DNA of 64,000 nucleotides from Dromaius novaehollandiae (Eukaryota; Chordata; Aves; Casuariiformes; Dromaiidae), in assembly GCF_036370855.1 (NCBI RefSeq), contig NC_088117.1:1240001-1304000 (forward strand). Direction: 5' to 3'. Shown here one piece after another: positions 1-14,600 of this stretch (its first letter is position 1; every line of letters begins with the position of its first letter). A program made the translations under genes and the position numbers. The notes beneath the pieces are model-generated. The model was not told the DNA's origin. It searched no databases and worked only from the letters and a program-made list of their open reading frames with translations.

Positions 1-2492
1 ATTCCCATCTATTCCCAGTATATTCCCTATCATTCTCTATTTCCCATTATTTCCTTCTCTTCCCACGTATTCTCCACCATTGCCTTCCATCTGTAGCAAG
101 AATGTGCACATGGGCTGTATAGTTATCATTAGCCAGTGAACTTTTAACTGTGTTATTTTGGTGCATCCCTTGCAGCCAAGGACGCCCCTGTTTTGCATAA
201 CTGGTCACCAGATGGTCTGGCAGGGTTCATATGCTTGGAGATGGCGTCCAAGAGAAGCTGCTCCAACAAAACAGTTCAAACAGTCCATCATAACTTTTTT
301 TAAGAACAAAAGCTTTCCATTAATTTTAAATAACCATTTTCTTCAATGTCAGTTTTCTTTTTTCTTTTTTTTTTTTTTGTTCATGTAAACAAAGGTGAGG
401 AACTGGAACTCCAGAAAACAGGAAGAGTTTTGAAGAGGAAGATATGGATGGCAGCTGTTAACAGTCACAATTCAGCAGTGAAGACTCAACACCTCACTCA
501 CCCAAGCTCTAACTACTGAGTTGCTCAGATGTTCAAAAGCAAAAGGGAAGGACAATGCCATTTAAGCAGTAAGTGCTTCTGCCAGGCTCTATCTTTAGAA
601 GCTCAGTCTTTCATTTTGGTTTCAAGAAAATAAATAGCATGACTTGAAATACACACATCAAGGATTCTTTCATCTGTCAGTAGTTCCAGAATGGATTAAC
701 CATTGAAAACAATTTGACTAAGGAACACCTTGTGAGCAAAGACATTTTCACTGGAAGGTATGTATATATTGATTTCATTAGTCAAACAAGCTCAAATGCC
801 TCATTGGTCTAGGAGTTTTATCAGATATCTGATCCTTTCATATTTTAGGAAAATTCCTAATCTTTTCTCAAGTCAAATCTTTTAACATAAATAAGCAATA
901 TATTGCCATTAAAGTGGTAAAATCTCTGCTGTCTGTGGGTTGGGCTATAATTTATCAGATCTGACCTGTGCCCTTCAGCTTTATTTGCTGCTTCTGCAGC
1001 ATCTATCAAGGCACATTCTGCTCCGAACATGTTTTTTTATTATCACTTCATTATTCTTCTCTATCACTTTGAGGATGATGCAAAAATTAAGCTGACTGGA
1101 GTGGCTGCTACTTTGTCTCCATTCCAGTGTCCTGCTTTGACTGGCCCATGATGGTTGCTTAGAGAAGTCAGCATGCCTGTCAGGGTGCAGGACAGTCAGC
1201 AACACACTGTGTGCTTAAAGACAGAGTCTGACTGAACTCAAGCTGGTTGGTTACCCTTCTGTGGCATGCACCGTGCCGTTTTCCCAGAAGCCTCTACCAT
1301 TCCCCCAGATCATTTTTATTGTTTTCTAGTGGTTCCGATTCACAGTCTTCAGGACTTCCCTTTCTAAGTCTGTTCCCATTTCCATCCCAAACATATGAAA
1401 AAATAGTAGTAAAAACAGAGTGTTCTGTATACACGTGTTGCAGTTCTCATACATCAAATGCTGTAAAAGCAGAAGTGTGTAAGTGGGTGAAAGGTAGCTT
1501 CCAGAAAAGAGTGAAACTCAAAAGCTTTAATTACATGCAGGAGTGTAACAAAACTTTATGAAAGGAACAGGAAGAAGAAAAAGCACTTGATTAAGGTGCA
1601 AGGGAAATCTCCCGTTATTAAGAACAGTTTCATTTATTCCCATATGATCTGGGAAGTACACCACTGATATCTTATCTTGGGAAAACCGCTAGAAGATGTT
1701 TAGAACCCATACTGATAAGCATGTATGCTTCATATAAATCATCTCCAGTTGGACAGGCCTCACTCCCTTCACAGGTTTTACAAGTACCCAGATTTAAAAG
1801 ACCCATCCTGGACCGACTTTTTAGTGGCTGGACAGCCACTAAAAGACAGATCAGCCTCAGAATGGCAGCAGTTCCTTATTTATCTTCACATTTCAGATTC
1901 CTCATTGTGGCTCATATGCGAGCATCTCATATGGTGACAGCACTTTAATTTCTTGTATAAATCCACTATGCCAGTCTTCTACTGCTGTGTAGTGTGTGCA
2001 TGTGTATAACGTGTATAATGTCCTTTTTTTTGTCAATGACAAATGCTGCAGTTTACCTGAACCACAGTAGGGTGGTATCAATGATTCAATGCACAAAGGT
2101 CAGAAATCTCGTAGATTTCTATTCTAATATGCAGATAGAGGTAAAGTTTGTACTGAAAGCCCCGTTCCTCCTAGCTTGTTAGATGTATTGAGGTTCTTCA
2201 GCTTGGAAAGTTGTATATTTATGATTTCAGTAATGAACATTAGTCTTCAGGAGCATCTTCCTTTTGTTCTGTGCTCACCTGAAAGATTCTTCTCTCTTGA
2301 AACTGACTGTAATGACACATTAGTAGCTCTCTTAAAGCTGATGGTTTTACAGACACAGCTATTCAAGGGAATAACTGAATTTTTTTTGTTTAAATTGTAA
2401 CCAAAACACATTTTACTGAGCCATTACAAGGAAGACATTCCAGCTCAGTAAAACATGCACAAACAACTGTACACACATACTAGTGACTGTCA
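1..2492. other. Downstream of the last ANKMY1 exon found; nothing else recognised
   Basis: This stretch should hold the terminal ANKMY1 exon and 3' UTR on the minus strand unless they lie beyond the left edge. I could not identify them. Open frames here are short and without family features. A T-rich run lies near 357-378. Confidence 0.5.
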
Positions 2493-2499
2493 GACCTAC

Positions 2500-2654
2500 C
2501 CAGCAATCCCGAACACTCATGCCTATGCCGCTCCTTCCAGGATTTCCTTCTGCAAGCTTCACTGCAAGTGAAGATTTCATGGCAATGAATGCAAGATGTC
2601 AGCTGAACACCAACAGAACGTCCGCACTGATAGCAGTATTTAAAAAACGGTGTC
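2500..2654 (-). CDS. ANKMY1: ANKMY1 exon 15, MYND zinc finger
   Basis: 155 nt, acceptor TTCTAG and donor CTGG|GTAGGT. The MYND ligands are all present: CYQC, then CIHC nine residues later, CSEAC after five more, and H-x(3)-C in HRHEC. MYND fingers bind proline-rich peptides in partner proteins. The exon ends in phase 1. Reading through the donor gives only a few more residues (GRSDSH) before a stop at 2480, which would be a minimal C-terminus if the intron were retained. Confidence 0.92.
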
Positions 2655-5600
2655 CTAGAACAAAGGCAGTTATAAAAAAAAAGCACAATATTGTTTGTTT
2701 GAAGTTTTTTCTTAGTCTGACAACGTTTGTTCATCACAGTAAAATTATATCAAAATGGCTCACAATATAGAAATATAAATGTCGTAATATTCACGGATAA
2801 AGAAACAGGAGACCCTGCAGCTTATCCTAGGAGTATTTGGGGACCGGGCTGCACACCAGCCCCTAGAAAAGTCAAACGTCCTAGTGAGGAACACTCCCAA
2901 GCCTTTACCAAATCAACATCTGCATCCTAGTGCATGGTGTGCTTCAGTTTGCTCGTAACAACCGAGTCTGGAGGTATTCACTTTCAAACTGGCAGGCAGG
3001 GCAGACAATATGCGGCCAGAAATAAAGCCAAGCAGGCAGACTTAAAAAAACTGACAGAACCTACTGGAATATTGCAGAGGCAAACAGGGCTACAGCCAGG
3101 TCCCTGCAACACAGCAAAGCTGGAAGAAGCAGCAAAGAGTGCTTAGGCAAAGATTTTCAGTGGGACTGGGAAGTAGAATGTTACTAAGTGCAAATTGGCC
3201 TATGTACCTATATCCTTTTCAGAGCATTTAAGAATCCCTTACAGCACCGATTTCCCTAATGTGGTCTGAGCCAAATTGTTCTGCACTTATGAAATTTGAC
3301 CACAACATAAAGCCAAAGGTGATTTCATGCAATAGATTCATTCATGTGTTAGTATAATTTTAAAGAGCTAAGAGGCATCAGAGGCAACACTGGATGCATT
3401 ACACTTAACACCAAATCAGATTTTGTAGCATTCTAGTCATGTGACATGGATTCCATTAAATGCCTTGCTAAGGGAGGTAGCAGGCAATGACCCAGACAAC
3501 TCCTGTCAGTATCCAGTCAAAGCACAGCCACAGTCCAACAGAGGTCTTTACAAAAACAATTCATCCAACTTGAATTGGAAACTGCAGCAACTTTTCTGCA
3601 GAGTCCCCAGAAGAGAAAAAGACCAAGGATCAGTTCCCTGAGAGTAACAAATGTTCTATGAGAGGATAGCTACAGTGTGGGCACAGTGGTAGTCAGCAGA
3701 GGATAAGCCACAGCTAAATAGGAACAATGATATCAAGGAACTCCAGTTACTGTACAGATAAGCTGGTAAATTGTTCCCATCCTTCCATGGAGCCAAGAAC
3801 AGAGGGTGGCAAACAAGGAGCTTGGGTAGAATCAGGCCTTTGCAGGGAAAGAGTTTCAGGAGAGAGTGGCAGGATCCCTGAAATAATAAGTTGTCTACCA
3901 GTTGCTGTCTCCTTTGGCTGTAAATTTAAAGGCCTGTCCAATTACAAATCATAACCTTGCATATTTGCCTAGGGCTGTATGTTGAGAACATGATACAAGT
4001 CTTGCACTTGGAAGTTTATGCGAAATTCCCATTCTTGGGCTATAGTGACCAGACAGGCAGCTGTTGAAACTAATTGAGAAAACAAAACTTGCACAATTCT
4101 GGCAAAGGAAATGGCTAGCAATTTTCACTGAGATCTCATCTCTGCCTGCAAGTCATCCCTAACATCTATTTGTAAAACGTTTGTGTGCTGCTTTAACCTT
4201 CCAGATTTCATTTTAGTTCTTGGTTTACATTCTTCCGGCTATTTCTGCATCTTATGCTACTGTTGATCCATTTTGGTTCAGCAGAAATACTACCTCACAA
4301 CTTATGCCCGCGAAAAGTGCCTCAGTTCCTGACCATGATTCAAATTCTCACTTGATTCAAATACTGAGACAAAGTTCAGGATGATGAGAGTGCCTTGCTC
4401 AGAAGAAACTGATGACAGAGTACAGTATCCTTGAGCCAACTATTTCCTCCGTAACTCAAACCGCTGAGAATGCTACAATTCCAAGACTAATGTTCAAACT
4501 CTAGAAGTCTTTCCTGATTTAGAGACCAGAAATGCAAGCCACAAAACTTGTCTGTGTCCATTTCTTAGTATTTGTAAGCTACCCTAAGCCACTGATGTCA
4601 TGAATTAGCTTAAGATACCAGGCCACACTGCTTATCACGAGAAGACTGAATATTATGCAGACTCTCCTGGCAGAGTCTGAAGCTGAAAAGGAATGATGTG
4701 ATCAGAACAGAGGAAGAAGCTGTCTGTAGCTGACAAGACTGGACACACTAAAGAGGAAACAATTAGAAAAGAAAAAACATGGTAGGGTGACATTAAGCCT
4801 GGTGAGGAAAAAACAGGACATAATATTTTTGGCTAAGAACAGTCAACACTTGCATGCAGTGTCTTCCACCTACCTCACTTCTTTCGCATGATGGCTCCCC
4901 GATTTCTTCTTTGAAGCAGATGTACGAATATTTGAATCCACTACACCAACATAAAGAAGGGGGGAAAAAAAATCAGCATTCCTACTTAGGATCTGAGAAT
5001 TAGAATACTAGTCACAAGACACCTTTCCTTAAAACTCTGCTTAGCCACAGGACAGTTGTTGATCAACTGGGCAAACATAATCAATATGATGATGTGTATC
5101 AGACACACTAAAACAACATCCTTCTTGAAAGTAAGATTATGAAAAATGTGAGACATAATAGTTCTAGGTAACATTGCCTTCTACTCCTCATTTGGATATT
5201 TTTCACAGTGAATATATGAAACATTTTTCAGATTATAGTGGTATTGGGAGATCTAGAGTCTAAGCCTGGCTTCACCACGTATTTGAGCACTACTCAGGAA
5301 GTCATTCAAATGACCTTAATTTACATATTTATTGTCACCACTCTAGGAGTAGAAGAGCATTAATACAGTGGGAATCCCAGGAAAGGACCTGGGAGCAAGT
5401 TACCACGGGGAATGGACATATGCTAGCTGTCCACAGTCACCATTGAATGCACACTGCTACCTGCACCAAATACAAAGCAATTCAAAGGTCCATCTGTGAA
5501 AGAGGAACAAGCTCACTCAATTACTCCATAACACGTGGTAACAGATCTTGTATAGGAATTCACGAGGAAGCAGTGCATAGGCACTAAGCCTATATTCAAA

Positions 5601-8600
5601 ATTTCCTTCACAGTGACTTGTTCATTCTCTTTAACGTTTGTAGAACCCCTACATCTCCTCACTGCTTATGTAGGACTGGTTTTGAGAAAGAGCTATCCTT
5701 TCAGACAACAATACTGGAACTAATAACAGTAAATTTCCTCTCCACACCAGGCAGTGCCACCCTTAAGCTTGAACTAACATTTCTTGGATCTTCGCAGCTC
5801 TTCCTGATTCCATTCTTTCTCTTTCAGGATGACACGCTCACGGAGCTTCCCAGTAATGTGTTCCATCAGTGATTGGCGTTTTTGAAAAATCTCCCGCTCA
5901 GATGCTGTCAGTACATGGTATGGTGTGTGAGCAATTCTCCTATCCTGCAACACACCAGGAGTTAATACGCTAATGTATGGGAGAACAAATCTAACAAGTA
6001 AGTGTTTCAAGTCAAACCAGTCTAAAAGCACAGTATCATCCCTGCTTAATCCTGGCACAGGAGATGTCCATATTAAACAGTCTAGTTGTTCCGATTATCT
6101 GTTCAGTGAGTGCTCAACAAGTTAACTAAAACAATTTTTCTTCAAGGGAGAAGCTGCCGTCATTTTGCAGGGCTCTCCTCCTCTCCCAGCACTTCTGGCA
6201 ACACAGGAAAGCTTCCTGAAAATGGAAAGACTGCTAGAGGGCACTGTTTGGCCACTATTAAGTTTCTCTGTTTCCCACACTGCTCCCTATTAGTGCCAGC
6301 AAGGAGCATATTAAACCCAAGATGCAAAAGCCTAAGGCAGACCAGAGCAAGACAGGAAAGAAGTAAGATACCTGGAGTATGCTGACCAAGGCTGGCCAGT
6401 GATTACAACTGCTAATTGTTTAAATTGCATTTCCTATTTGAGGATCAGTTGCGATTGCAAGCCAAAGAATAACAATTTTACTATCTACACGGAACACTGC
6501 AGCGGGATGCAGAAAACCACATTAGCTCCAAGTAGGCTGCTCTGCCAGTGAGATGCAGTGATGGATCCCACAGTCACAGGACTGTAGTAGCAATGAGCTG
6601 TACCCCACCTTAGGAATGGAGGTACCATGTTGCACTTTCTCAAGTAGCTTGAATGTGGCTGCTCTACTGCAAGGTGCCCAAGACTCACCATTACTTTTGT
6701 TCTTTTCAGAACATCTACTGTTTATGTCCCAGAGGCAAGCAATCTGCAGTATAACTTGGCTTTCCTTCCCATCCCTGCAGTTTCCTAGTTTAATATATTA
6801 AGTAATTCTCTATCTATTTTTTGCATTATTCAACAAATGATTCTCTCAAGAACCAAACCACTTAATCTCTGACGCTGCTAAGAAACAAAGATTCTTTGTC
6901 ATGTAAACTTTCTTATTCACAATAAAGCTACCAAAAAAAGTTACTTATATGACCCAAAGGCAGATTCATTTCTAATTAGAAACTGTTACAGCATCGCAGA
7001 CCATTTCAAAATTTTTTTTAAACAAATACATCCCCCGCCCCCCCCCCAAAAAAAAAACTGGGCAGAAAATTCTTAGTTATACTTCATAGGAAGATTCTTT
7101 TTATAAGGGGTTAAATAATGATTAAGGATGACTTTAATAAGTGGTTAACCCTTTATTTTGAAGTTTGACTGATCAGTAATTTATTATCATAGCTTATAAC
7201 ATACCTAAATTTATTATCTACTATACATATATATATCTCATAACAGCTTTTCCTGTTTTGATTGTAGCCTCATGGAAACGCACGTTACTTCCGTTTTTAA
7301 TGGCTGGATGTAGAATTACAGCTAACTCTTTACAAACCAATTATGAACAGAATCTTACTATAAAATGTGACAACAAGGATTGCCTTCACAGGCAAAACTA
7401 CTAGAGGTATTCAGTCTTCGGGTGGTTATAAGTTTGGCAGCAAATGAAATGAGTCTCAAGACAAATGAAGGGAAAAGTAAATTTTCAGTGAAAGCTTCTG
7501 AAGAAGGCCCTAGACAAATCCTAAGGACACAAAAGGCTGTTTGTTCTGATGAATGCAAAGAACACGGTATCTTCAGTTACGGGAACTGAAGTCATACCTG
7601 AAAATATTCAAAATAGGCATAGTCGACAGCTGTTCCCACTGCTTTTTGCTGTCCTTCCCTAAGAGTAACTGGTGCAAGGATATCCGCGCCAGCTTCAAGC
7701 AGCTTATCAACCTGAAAAAAGAAAGCAAAACATTTGACATCCAGCTTTCTAACTATACTGTGTCCATGCCACAGTTAGAGACAGGGCTGAATATCAGAGC
7801 TTAACCTCGATTTGTGTGGCTACTCTGTGTACCAAATTGTGCATTTCTTCTGCCACTGGAGAGCCGTTGATGGACTGTTAAATCTACATGTGTTTTGTAA
7901 ATAAAACCTCCTTGGAGGCATTTGCTATTTGTTTCTGGATATCTCACAACCTAATCTTGCAGCAACAGATGAAGCACGGACAACTAGTGACGCGGGGTAG
8001 AACAGAACCCGGCTGGAGAAATCACCTCCTCTCCTAGTGCTCCTCAACTGCAGTTTTCCTCCCCTCCATTCTCAATGAGGTCAGCTCTGTGCTTTATGGG
8101 ACGAGGGAAAAATGTCCAGTTTTCACAAGGCCAAATGCTTCCATTGAGCTCATCATAGGTGAGAAAGTGCACTTTATCAACTACTTTATATAGCACAATC
8201 AAATGCAATGCATCTTTCTTCATGTGGATGCCAGCTGTGTTTACAAACAAGGTAACAGTCAGATCTGACAGGGCCATGGGCAACCCCCCATCTGCTTTAA
8301 ATGCAGTGTTTCCTCTTCTACACAAGGAGGTTGCCATCACCTTCACTCAAACATGAAAACGAATTTCCTTACAAAACCTCTATTCCTTAGGAGACAAACA
8401 AATAGCATTGGGAAGAGACACAAATGAATTGTTCTGCAAAAAAAAAAAAAAAAAAAAAATCAGCTTGCCCATTAAAGAGAAATGGAACTCAACACACCTG
8501 ATAAAAATTACTGCTTTTCCTGAAGTTAAAAACAACAAAAAAAACCCCACATTTCTCTCACCAAAGCAATCCTCTGTGCTTTTGTTCTCTTCTGTTCATA

Positions 8601-11600
8601 TGTGGTACTGACAGCTGTACAGAGGGCACTTCTTACTGCTCTGCTTAATGGCAGATTTGGATCAGCCCCATGTTTGAGGAGTTCGACCACTGCCTGCAAA
8701 TGCAACAGATAATTGCTGGAGATGCATTTTGACAGTTCCACAGCAGAAAAGCGATACCCCAGCCAGACCAAGATGCTATAGGGTAGGTTTCATAAAATAT
8801 ACTAAAACCACCTATGTTTTACCATAAAGATAAGGATTAGAGAGGTTGAACATTTATGGTCTATTAGATCATCACTCCATTGAATGTTAGCCTCTGAGAG
8901 GGGCAGGAGAAGCAGTAGAATGTGTTGGATATGGGACTTTCCATTCCGTGGGAAGTCCTGAAATTTCATCTTTTCTGTACAAACAAATCAAAGATGCAGT
9001 AAACTCCTTTTTCCAGAAAAATACCTAAATTGTCTTTTAAAAGAAACAAAGATAACATAAGGAAAAATGTTCTGGTTCAAACATTTGATACAGAATCTAT
9101 TTTCTACTGTATTTGGCTGCATCCATTTCTACTGTATCTACTTCCGCAGTCCATCCTGTAGCTCCCTATTATATTGTATCCAGATGACTGATAACTTTCT
9201 ACTGAAATAAATATAGCTAGAAAGTAACAATACACAGTAGATCTTTTCCATTATGATCTACCATTAATCCTAACACACAGTATAAAACTTGCAGTGACAG
9301 AACAAGAGGTAAAATTTTGATTTCATCAGTAACACTGAAAGTGGCTTCCCCTTGCTTTGTTCACATCTGCATTTCCAAGACAATGCCTGACTGAATTATT
9401 AGCGTGCTTTTACACAGGAGAAAGTAACCCGAGAAACAGAAATTAGACCCAAACCCTGCCCCTATCAGCTTATTACCTGAACCACTAGGCTACACAGTCA
9501 CGCTTGCTCCCTTCCAATTGTTCTTCCCCTGGCCTTGTGCTGGCTGGTTGCCTGCACAACGGCTGAGCTTAGTGGGCAGCCTGGGTGCAACTCTTACCCC
9601 CTCACTCTCCTCCCTTGTTTTCCACAAAGAAGATGAACCAGGAGCCTGGAGCTGTATTCCAAGAGGAGCAGAGCACTGCAGACACACCACTTTGTCACCA
9701 TTACCTGTTTTGCTGGTACACTTTCTCTCGCAGCATGCTGGCTGCTGTGGACCCACTCTTAAGGGCCTTGTCTGAGCAGAAGGGAGGCCATTCCCTGCTC
9801 AGGGAAGGTAGGTGCTGACTTCACATATTGCACTCTACTGTGTGAGCTGTAAGCCTCCTCTGTGGAGTGCTGAGCCCCGTAATGCCCAGATCCTTTCCAA
9901 GTGTGATCACTGATCTTTTCCTAGAAAAGCATACTCCTTACCCTCAAAGAGCTACATTTTTTTTCTTATATCCAGAAGCAAAGTGTTTTAACATTTGGCT
10001 GGGATGATTTGAGTGGGGAGGTAGCCTGTAAGAGAACTGCATGTTCTTGTGATTCATAAAAATGGATACTCTTCTCTGAATGCTATACCCTTCTGAATCT
10101 TACCAAATATTTCTAGCTATCACTGTCATACTACACGGCTCCTCTAGTTCAGCTCATGCAACATCCACAGGTTTGAAGGAAAAGCAAATTTAGTACTTTC
10201 ACTGGGAATGAATTATGGCAAACATAACTAGTTACCCAAGTCTGCCTGTCATCAGAGAAGGCAGAGACAAATGGAGGAGTACAACACGCGTAAAGAGGAA
10301 CTCAAAGATGCTCACCAAATCATTCCCACTGGCGATTGCTAAGGAAAGTGGTGAATGGCCACTCCACAGTGTGTTTGGATTTGCCTTATGCATTAAAAGG
10401 AGGCGGATAACATCTCTGGCATGCTGTGTAGGCAGGTGCAGAAAAAGGTGGAATTAGATCATAATAATGTGAACTTTTAAATATAATATATATGTAACAA
10501 TAATGAACAAAATGAGCAGCATAAAACACGTCCAAGCCTTTCACCTAAGCTATGATCCTATAGCAAAAATATACCTCCATTTTCTCATGGCTAAGAACCC
10601 CAAGCATGGTAGTGTTATGCATAAACCTCTTCATCAGATTACCAAATCTCATTAACCCTGCTGCCAAAGGGTATATGTAAGCTTGCCTCTGAAGAAGTAC
10701 ATCTCCTCTCTCAAAAACCTCTCCTTCCTCCAAGTGCACACCTCGTAAATCTGCTAGAAGAATGTTACTACGGTAAAAACCCAAATGCTCAAAGGTTAGC
10801 ACATGAGAAAACTCAGACTGTCCAGCTTCAAATTGGCCTCGTGAATAGTAAAACTTAATGGCCAAGTCACTAATGGAAACTTAAGCAGAGGAATTTCCTG
10901 TGTTAAACAGAATTCTAAAGACTTAAGAAATATTTTTTTCTCAAGTGCTAATGGGTTTTTAATCAGTACAACACTAATAATTCACAAGGTAAGGAGTTTA
11001 TCCTGGGAATTCAATCAGCTCCTTACAGAGGGATGAAAAGTATTCATTCCCCAGATATGTCATTTGGGGAGTTTAGCTTATAAGTACTCTCTATGAGCAG
11101 AACCTCGGATGCCATGCTCTTACCTCACAGTTATCCTCTCTTTCGCATGCAATATGCAATGCACTCCTTCCACCTTCTTCTGGAACAGGACCAAAATAGG
11201 AGGAGAAGTACCCTTTTGGTGGTCCTGTTTCATTCTTCAGGTGCACAGTGACACCACGGGACAACTGGGTTTCTCTGGTTTGAGGCAGAGGAACCTAAGT
11301 GAAATTATGTGAACATTTGTAACATAGCTCAGAGACAAACAGAAGAAAATAAACTGCTTGGTCACCCATTGCTCTGGATGTCAATCATGGACGAGACTTG
11401 TTCAGCCTCACCAAAACAATGGCCACCCTTTTTCTACTTCCTTCTTTACATTCAGATTCCATCTGCCTAAATCATCTTCAGCACTGCACATTAAGAAATT
11501 TGATTCCACTGGAGGAATCCAGGGAAGGAAAATTTTACAGACAGAATTTAATAACTTTTACTGGGCCAAATGATACAGTGAGGGGTGGGAAGAAAGAAGC

Positions 11601-14600
11601 AAGCTATCAGGCAAAAAGGGTCTTCACTCAAGTTCATTCACATGTCATTCATTTAAGGTGCATGAATATAGGCTTACCAGACCAATATAAAAAAATAAAA
11701 AATGGTATGTCAGAAAGTAATATAGCCTGCACTGCATCTGGGCATTTTATAACTGCATACTGTTTGCAAATAGGTACCAAGTCATCCTGATTGCTACTAA
11801 AGGAGAAAGTACTGCAATACAAACTGAAGAAGCTATCTAAACCTCCCTGGACTGCAAACAGACATTCACCTTAGCCACTGTCTTGACAAGACAAATCTTA
11901 TCTTTCCTGTTACACAAGCCAACTCATTTTTCAAGTGACTAGGACCTGATGGGATGTCAGGGAGCCCATCAATGTCATTGCAAGGTCACTCAATTATCTT
12001 TGAAATGTCATGGCAACCAGGTGAGGTTCCTGAGGACTGGAAGAAAGCAAATGTCACTCCTATATTCGGGAAGGGCAAGAAGGAGGATCTGCAGAAAGCA
12101 AATGTCACTCCTATATTCGGGAAGGGCAAGAAGGAGGATCTGCAGAATTACAAGTACGTCAGCCTCATTTCAATCCCTGGGAAGGTGATGAAGCACATCC
12201 TCTGAGAAGCCATTTCCAAAAATACTAAGGAAAAGAAAGTGAATGGGAGTCGTCAGCTTGGATTTACAAAGGGGAAATCGAGCCTGAACAACTTGATAGC
12301 CTTCTACAAGGAGATGACCAGTTTGGTGAAAGATGGGAGAGCAGTGGATGTCATTTACCTTGATGTCAGTAAGGCTGTCAAAACTTTTTCCCACAACGTC
12401 TGCATAGACAAGCTCCTAAAGTATGGCTTACATAAATGGACAGTGAGGACTGAAAACTAGCTGAACTACCGGATTCAAAGGGTTATGATCAGTGGCATGA
12501 AGTTCAGCTGAGGGCCAGTCACCAGTGATGCACCTACAGGGGTCAATACAAGGACAATACTGGTTAAGTTGTTTACTACTGTTTACTAATTGACCTGGAT
12601 GAAGGGATAGAGTGCACCCTCAGCAAGTTTGCTGATGATCCCAAACTGGGAGGAGTGGCTGATACACCAGAGGGCTGCACTGCCATTCAGAGGGACCTCG
12701 AGAGACTGGACAGATGGGCAGAGGGGAACCTCATGAAGTTCAGCAAAGGGAAGTGCAGAGTCCTGCCCCTGGGGAGGAATAACCCCAGGCACTAGTATAT
12801 GCTGGGGGCTGACCTACTGGAAAGTAGCTCTGCAGAAAAGGACCTGGGGGTCCTGGTGGACAAGCTGAACATGACCAGTAACGTGCCTTTGCAGCAAAGC
12901 AGGCCAACAGCATCGTGGGCAGCATTAGAAAGAGCGTTGCCAGCAGGTCAATGGAGGTGATCCTTCCCCTCTGTTCAGCCCAGGTCAGACCACATCTGTG
13001 TGTCTAGTTCTGGACTCCCCTGGAGCAAGTCCAGCAAAGGACCACAAAGAGGATTAAGGAACTGGAGCATCTCTCGTGCAAGGAGAGGCTGAGAGATCTG
13101 GGATTGTTTAGCTCTGAGAAGGCCCAGGGGGATCTTATCAATGTGTATAAATACCTGATGGGAGGGAGTAAACAAGCTGGAGCCTTACTCTTCTCAGTGG
13201 CACCCAGTGGCAGGACAAGAAGCAATGGGCAGGAATTGAAAGACAGGAAATTCCACTTAAACATAATAAAAATCTTTTTTCCCTTTGAGGGTGATCAAAC
13301 ACGGGAAGAGGTTGCCCAGAGATGCCATGGAGTCTCCATTCCTGGAGATATTCAAAGCCCAACTGGACAAGGTCCTGAGCAACTTGCTCTCATTGACCCT
13401 CCTTTGAGCTGGGGTTTTGGACCAGACGATCTTCAGAGGTCCCTTCCAAACTCTCAACTGTTTTGTAATTCTGTGAAATGATTTAAGTACTATAACGTAA
13501 AGTAATTCCTCAGCTAACAAATGCCAAAAAGAGCACTTTTCGCTGGTATAACTCCATCACAAGTAGACAATTATCATAAAAAATGGCAACCCTAACCAAA
13601 AAGTTCTGTACTACCAAAAAAGTTTACTGCAGAGCTATCTTTCTGTAACTCTGGGGGCACAGTGAATGCTGCAGGAATCCAGCAGAAAGAGTCTGTGTTC
13701 AAGGAAAACAAAACAAAACAAAAACAAGTAGGCAGGCTCCATGGAGATGAAACAAGCAGGTCCCATCATGTGTCTGTTTCTGACAGTGGTCCTATGTTCA
13801 CTGCTCTCATTATACCTTCAGGCATTTATACTAGACTGCCCACAAGAGACTTTTAACCTCTGCCTTAAACGAGGCATGACAGCAAAAATGTTCTGGGGCA
13901 TCAAAACACATGGATGTGTTTACTGTAACCCAATAATACAAACCTTCAGTGGCTTTTTTTTTTTTTTTTAAAGGACCATAGTTATTCCAATAGGATGCAA
14001 AAATTTCACGGAAATCAAGCAGGCAGGAAGCTCAACTCCCTGCTTATGTATTGTGCAGCCTTCAAGAGCTGCAAGAAGCTGAGCTCACAAAGCAACATAC
14101 CTGGTCTGGACCATATACCTCATTTCCATCTTCTGCCCTTGCATCAAGATCTGGTGCAGAATGCAGGAGGTACTGTGTTATCTGGACTCCTTCCTCCCCA
14201 GGAATAGATACAGCTATGTGGAGAGGGGTTAGACCCCCAAACTGAAAAAAGAAACATAGCATTAAGACTCCTGTTTATCGCAACTTAAAACAGTACCAAA
14301 TATTTTCAACAGAATAATCCCAGCTTCTTCTTCCCACATACTGTGTCTCACTTTCAGCCACCATGAACCTACAAACTGAGTTACGGGACAGTGGAAAGCT
14401 CAAGGTACCAGATACACAACGTACCAAAATCACAACAGCTGTTACCAACTTGAGGAGCAGCTTCACAAGCATTCCCCAGTCATGCATGGGCTTGGCAACA
14501 AGAAAACATAATGAGGAAGGAAAACTCAGGGAATAAGGAGCTTTGAGTTCTTTCTATAAAATAGTTCTTTGAACAGGATAATCACTTTAAACAGCTTTTT

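Noticed and set aside
10545-10865. Minus-strand frame of 106 codons in an ANKMY1 intron
   Set aside because: It has no domain I recognise and no splice sites in phase with exons 9 and 10, which join perfectly without it. Probably chance, though a decayed repeat is possible.
11398-11790. Plus-strand frame of 130 codons just upstream of the first CR1
   Set aside because: No recognisable domain. It overlaps no exon and is antisense to the ANKMY1 intron.
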